Below, in pieces: positions 5,840 through 8,408 of a stretch of DNA of 8,408 nt. The stretch's first letter is position 1, and each line of letters begins with the position of its first letter. The position numbers and the translations under genes are program-made. The stretch is from Candidatus Thorarchaeota archaeon (GTDB taxonomy: Archaea > Asgardarchaeota > Thorarchaeia > Thorarchaeales > Thorarchaeaceae): NCBI GenBank assembly GCA_016839245.1, contig JAEOUN010000102.1, forward strand, positions 1-8,408. Reading direction: 5' to 3'. The notes under the pieces were generated by a model. The model searched no databases and was not told the origin of the DNA. It saw only the letters and a list, made by a program, of their open reading frames with translations.

Positions 5840-6429
5840 TAACTTACAACACGTTCGGTGACGCCATCCTTCGTCACACTCATGATTCGGATTTCTCCAC
5901 CTGATTGAATGTCCCTAGCAATTGCTGCCTTGACAGATTTTATGGCAATCTCTTCAGCTTCCTTAACAGTAAGATCAGGAGTGTATTGATTTTCTAACAC
6001 ACCAAAAGCGGGACTAGTTCCAGTACCTGTTGCAGTAAAATCCTCAGGAATCAGCGAACCTCCCATATCAAGTGTGTAAAGCTGAGGACCAAGATTATCC
6101 ACTCCAACTACAACAGTCTGAACGTAGAGAGGAGTCATTCTAATAGAATAGAGGGTATTTGCAATCATTTTAGAGAGAGCCTTTACTGTGATCTCCTTCT
6201 TCTGATTCAGTTCATAAAGTTTGATTTGAGCTTGGAGTCGGTTTACTAGCATTTGATAGTCAGATGTTAGCCCTGCGGAGGCTAAAACAATTGTATCTGT
6301 GAGTTTGAACGCCTTTACGCCCTTTTCGCTGAGGATTAGAGTCCCCCAGCTAATCCGAGTATCAGTTGCTACAACAACACCATCTGTGCATTTTATGCCA
6401 ACAACAGTAGCACCAGTAGGAAACGACAT
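5839..6429 (-). CDS. psmB: 20S proteasome beta-type subunit lacking the catalytic threonine
   Basis: A beta-type subunit of the 20S proteasome, 196 residues. It has no N-terminal H0 helix, so it is not an alpha subunit. The rest follows archaeal beta: VATDTR (21-25), SEKGVKAF (34-41), ASAGL (50-54), TLDMGGSL (119-126), GTGTSPAFGVLENQY (135-149) and RDIQSGG (172-178). Active subunits read TG|TTTVGI, cut before Thr1. Here it is TG followed by ATVVGI, with Ala7 (codon GCT, 6409-6411) at the Thr1 position. With Ala7 as residue 1, D23, R25 and K39 fall exactly on D17, R19 and K33, and D173/S176 match the later catalytic-site pair. Autocleavage and proteolysis are therefore not expected. It is probably a structural or regulatory partner of an active beta subunit encoded elsewhere. 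The start is supported by GGAGG 10 nt upstream. It is first in the minus-strand cluster and shares its promoter region with Nog1. Confidence 0.92.
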   Translation of the reverse strand: MSFPTGATVVGIKCTDGVVVATDTRISWGTLILSEKGVKAFKLTDTIVLASAGLTSDYQMLVNRLQAQIKLYELNQKKEITVKALSKMIANTLYSIRMTPLYVQTVVVGVDNLGPQLYTLDMGGSLIPEDFTATGTGTSPAFGVLENQYTPDLTVKEAEEIAIKSVKAAIARDIQSGGEIRIMSVTKDGVTERVVS

Positions 6430-6516
6430 TGTTAGTGAGCCTCCGAGTGGAGAATATACATGTTGGTCACGTCCACTCTTTTTAAAACGTTTGCGACCTG
6501 TTCTATTTTGTATTTT
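6430..6516. promoter_or_regulatory. Divergent promoter region psmB-like / Nog1
   Basis: This 87-nt gap separates the proteasome gene from Nog1. It contains one near-palindromic box, TTTTTAAAA at 6479-6487. For the minus strand it is preceded by the purine-rich, BRE-like GCAAACG, and it places a start near 6456, leaving a leader of about 27 nt with an SD site. For the plus strand the same box predicts a start near 6510, only about 7 nt before the Nog1 ATG, with no SD, so that mRNA would be nearly leaderless. Sharing of the box by both directions is inferred from spacing alone. Confidence 0.5.
6440..6444 (-). promoter_or_regulatory. Shine-Dalgarno site of the proteasome beta-like gene
   Basis: The minus strand reads GGAGG, 10 nt before the ATG at 6429. 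This spacing is slightly long but acceptable. It fits a leader of about 27 nt starting downstream of the TATA box at 6479-6487. Confidence 0.5.
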
Positions 6517-7587
6517 ATGGAGATACTAAGATTGCGTCAACTAAATCCTTTTGCAAATATTCCCACAATCTTAACGGCAGAGGAGATCATAGATTTTGCT
6601 CAAAAGAGATCTGCCCGCATCAGCATGAAGAGTTCACTTCGAATGGAACGCATTGAGCGATCTCGAATTAGAGAGATTTCAAGACTGATAGAGTTCACTA
6701 AGCAGGTAAAGACCAAATTGAATCAAGTTGTAGAACAATTTCCCTCAATAGATCGATTACATCCCTTCTATCTTGAACTCGCTGATATACTAGTCGGAAC
6801 TGATAAGCTTAAGAAAGCACTAGGTGCGGTCCACAATTGTATTCCTCCTATTGATAATATCACTGAGAATCATATTCAGGCTTTGAAACTTTCAAAGGAC
6901 GATAAGCAGATGAAAAAGACGCGCCGGGCTGCAAAAGGACGCATCTCATCAATTATTCGAGCAACAGCAAAGAATCTTGATTTCATCATAGAAGCAAAAG
7001 TCACACTATCAAAACTACCTGGAATTGCACCTAACATCCCCTCTGTTGTATGTGCAGGATTTCCAAATGTTGGTAAATCAACTCTTGTGAAAGCAGTCTC
7101 TACAGCAGAACCTGAAATCGCTTACTATCCTTTTACCACCAAGAGTGTCATCATTGGTCATCTAAAAGTTGACAATCAAAGTGTCCAGATAGTTGACACT
7201 CCAGGAATTCTTGATAGGTCCATGACCCAAAGAAACGAAATCGAACTACAGGCTATCACGGCTCTCAAGTATCTCGCTCAAGTGATTATCTTCATTCTTG
7301 ATCCATCAGAAACTTGTGGCTGGACATTCGACCAACAAGTTACGTTATTGAATGAGGTACGAAAGATGTTTCCACTCACTCCATTATTGATTGCACTCAA
7401 TAAGGTCGATATTACTCCAGAAGAGCATCTTGCGCGTGCTCGTTCACTTCTGCCGAGTTCCTATGAAATCGTTGCAGTCGATAATATCGGAGTGGTAGAA
7501 TTAGTGAGAGATGCAGTGAAGGAGGTTGACTTAAAATCCATGAAAGAATCAATTGAGGATTATCTAAAATCCTTAAAACAGGAGTGA
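6517..7587 (+). CDS. nog1: Nog1-type GTPase, large ribosomal subunit assembly
   Basis: A 356-residue OBG/Nog1-class GTPase. Eukaryotic Nog1 binds pre-60S particles near the peptide exit tunnel; archaeal forms are presumed to act in 50S assembly. An N-terminal helical region (about 1-170) begins with LNPFANIPTILTAEEIID, the Nog1-type opening. The G domain has G1 GFPNVGKST (181-189), the G2 region YYPFTTK, G3 DTPG (227-230), G4 NKVD (295-298) and a G5-like region near AVDNIGVVELV. It lacks the long C-terminal extension of eukaryotic Nog1, as expected for archaea. The ATG at 6517 is chosen because the conserved sequence starts there; an in-frame ATG at 6460 would add an unconserved 19 residues read through the promoter. 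Its TGA directly abuts the rtcA stop on the other strand. Confidence 0.92.
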   Translation: MEILRLRQLNPFANIPTILTAEEIIDFAQKRSARISMKSSLRMERIERSRIREISRLIEFTKQVKTKLNQVVEQFPSIDRLHPFYLELADILVGTDKLKKALGAVHNCIPPIDNITENHIQALKLSKDDKQMKKTRRAAKGRISSIIRATAKNLDFIIEAKVTLSKLPGIAPNIPSVVCAGFPNVGKSTLVKAVSTAEPEIAYYPFTTKSVIIGHLKVDNQSVQIVDTPGILDRSMTQRNEIELQAITALKYLAQVIIFILDPSETCGWTFDQQVTLLNEVRKMFPLTPLLIALNKVDITPEEHLARARSLLPSSYEIVAVDNIGVVELVRDAVKEVDLKSMKESIEDYLKSLKQE

Positions 7588-8408
7588 TCAATCCCCTCTA
7601 ATTCTTAACATGCCCGGTTGACGTATCTCTCCTTTTAGTTCAAAAGAAGTGCCAAGAATCTGTTTGGTCGTCCAGAGATTTGTTATCAAGTGCGAAGTAA
7701 TCTCCGTTATACCAATTTCACTCTCTTCAGCTGCAATAGCAAGGTATGGGACAATCATGTCACTAAGATGTGAATCGATTGCCATTCCTGAATTGATCTC
7801 TCTTACCAGTTGTTCTGCAGCCCTAGAGCCAACACTCTCTGCTGATACCCCTTTATCACCCAAGCTATCCGCTCCTAACCTGCTGCCCTTAGTTCCATCT
7901 GCCCAGATGACAATTCCACTACCTGGTCCCAGGTGTCTGTCTTCGTTCTTTGGATAGTATTCTACCTCAAAATCCACAGTGCCTTTCAATTTCTCTTGAA
8001 TTATCTCTTGAGCTGCCTTAGCTTGTCTCTCTGCAACATGATTTGGTAGTTTCACGCAATGAGATATTCCACCGATACTACTAACAGTACCAAATTCTAT
8101 CATACTAATTGCTTTCAGACTCTTAACTGGCCTTACCTGACATATGACCTCTCCACCACCTTTTGGGTAATGCCCCCTTTTTTTCTGTTCTATTTTTATC
8201 TCAGGTCCAAGATGATGAATCATATTGACAAAAACCTCACGAAAATAATCAATTGGTGGACTCCATTTCACATCAGTACCACCCTTGAGATGAAATTCAA
8301 TTGGTTCTGGTGCCAACACTGCCGCTGGTAGGACTGCTTGAAGAACGAGTGAGATTGACCCTGCTGTTCCCACATCGAAATAGAATAATCCTGATTTTCT
8401 CTCCTTGG
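7588..8408 (-). CDS. rtcA: RNA 3'-terminal phosphate cyclase RtcA, 5' end cut by window
   Basis: RtcA converts RNA 3'-phosphate ends to 2',3'-cyclic phosphates using ATP, through an enzyme-histidine-AMP intermediate. About 272 residues are visible and the frame is open to the right edge; roughly the first 70-80 residues are missing against a family length near 340. The first visible part is KSGLFYFDVGTAGSISLVLQ, matching the family's FDIGTAGS block. HYPKGGGEV, the GPGSGIVIWAD segment and the catalytic-histidine motif DSHLSDM follow (His codon at 7768-7770). The GTG at 8373 lies inside the FDVGTAG motif and is not the start. An archaeal RtcA could act on tRNA or rRNA processing ends. It converges on Nog1 with no base between the two stop codons. 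Confidence 0.95.
   Translation of the reverse strand, partial: KERKSGLFYFDVGTAGSISLVLQAVLPAAVLAPEPIEFHLKGGTDVKWSPPIDYFREVFVNMIHHLGPEIKIEQKKRGHYPKGGGEVICQVRPVKSLKAISMIEFGTVSSIGGISHCVKLPNHVAERQAKAAQEIIQEKLKGTVDFEVEYYPKNEDRHLGPGSGIVIWADGTKGSRLGADSLGDKGVSAESVGSRAAEQLVREINSGMAIDSHLSDMIVPYLAIAAEESEIGITEITSHLITNLWTTKQILGTSFELKGEIRQPGMLRIRGD

Noticed and set aside
5839..6429. Reading the proteasome protein as an alpha subunit, which naturally lacks Thr1
   Set aside because: There is no H0 helix or alpha-type N-terminal sequence before GATVVG, and the TLDMGGSL, GVLENQY and RDIQSGG blocks are beta-type.
6460..6516. In-frame upstream ATG at 6460 as the Nog1 start
   Set aside because: The 19 extra residues do not resemble Nog1, and the codons would run through the TATA-like box at 6479-6487.
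8168..8175. T-run on the plus strand as a Nog1 terminator
   Set aside because: It lies about 580 nt past the Nog1 stop inside rtcA and is explained by Lys codons (KKR) of rtcA on the minus strand.
7649..8331. Plus-strand open frames (about 90-102 codons) across rtcA
   Set aside because: They are antisense shadows of a well-conserved gene, with no recognisable protein features or initiation signals.

Overview
This window is chromosomal DNA from an archaeon. The evidence is a Trm5-type tRNA methyltransferase, the archaea-only wyosine enzyme Taw1, a DUF371 protein, an HTH-fused CTP-dependent (archaeal) riboflavin kinase, a translin-family protein, a 20S proteasome beta-type subunit, a Nog1-type GTPase and an RtcA RNA cyclase. 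Upstream of several genes there are archaeal TATA-like boxes and GAGGTGA Shine-Dalgarno (SD) sites. The base composition is moderately AT-rich. An Asgard-type lineage (for example Thorarchaeia) is a guess only; the window alone does not settle it.

Layout. Positions 1-1047 (+) hold Trm5, cut by the left edge. It converges on, and overlaps by 11 nt, a DUF371 gene (-, 1037-1462). DUF371 diverges from pcm (+, 1512-2198) across a 49-nt gap with one central TATA-like box. pcm abuts the riboflavin kinase gene tail to tail with no intergenic base. Then comes a five-gene minus-strand cluster, in transcription order: proteasome beta-like (6429-5839), a B12-binding/radical SAM protein (5839-4556), taw1 (4485-3526), translin (3514-2882) and ribK (2882-2199). 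Nog1 (+, 6517-7587) diverges from the proteasome gene and abuts rtcA (-, cut by the right edge), again with no intergenic base. There is no gene-free stretch over 100 nt, and no tRNA, rRNA, CRISPR or mobile element was seen.

How the genes fit together. Most act on RNA. Trm5 makes m1G37 in tRNA and Taw1 uses m1G37 to build the tricyclic wyosine core. Translin, RtcA and Nog1 are RNA-processing, RNA-end and ribosome-assembly families. The other genes cover protein repair (Pcm), protein degradation (proteasome) and FMN synthesis (RibK).

Most notable points. The proteasome beta-like subunit has Ala where the catalytic Thr1 should be, while D17, R19 and K33 equivalents are kept, so it looks like a non-catalytic beta subunit. 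Its stop overlaps the start of a radical SAM protein of unknown function (TAATG). The ribK reading frame has no ATG, GTG or TTG at its real N-terminus and appears to start at ATA or ATC behind a strong SD site.
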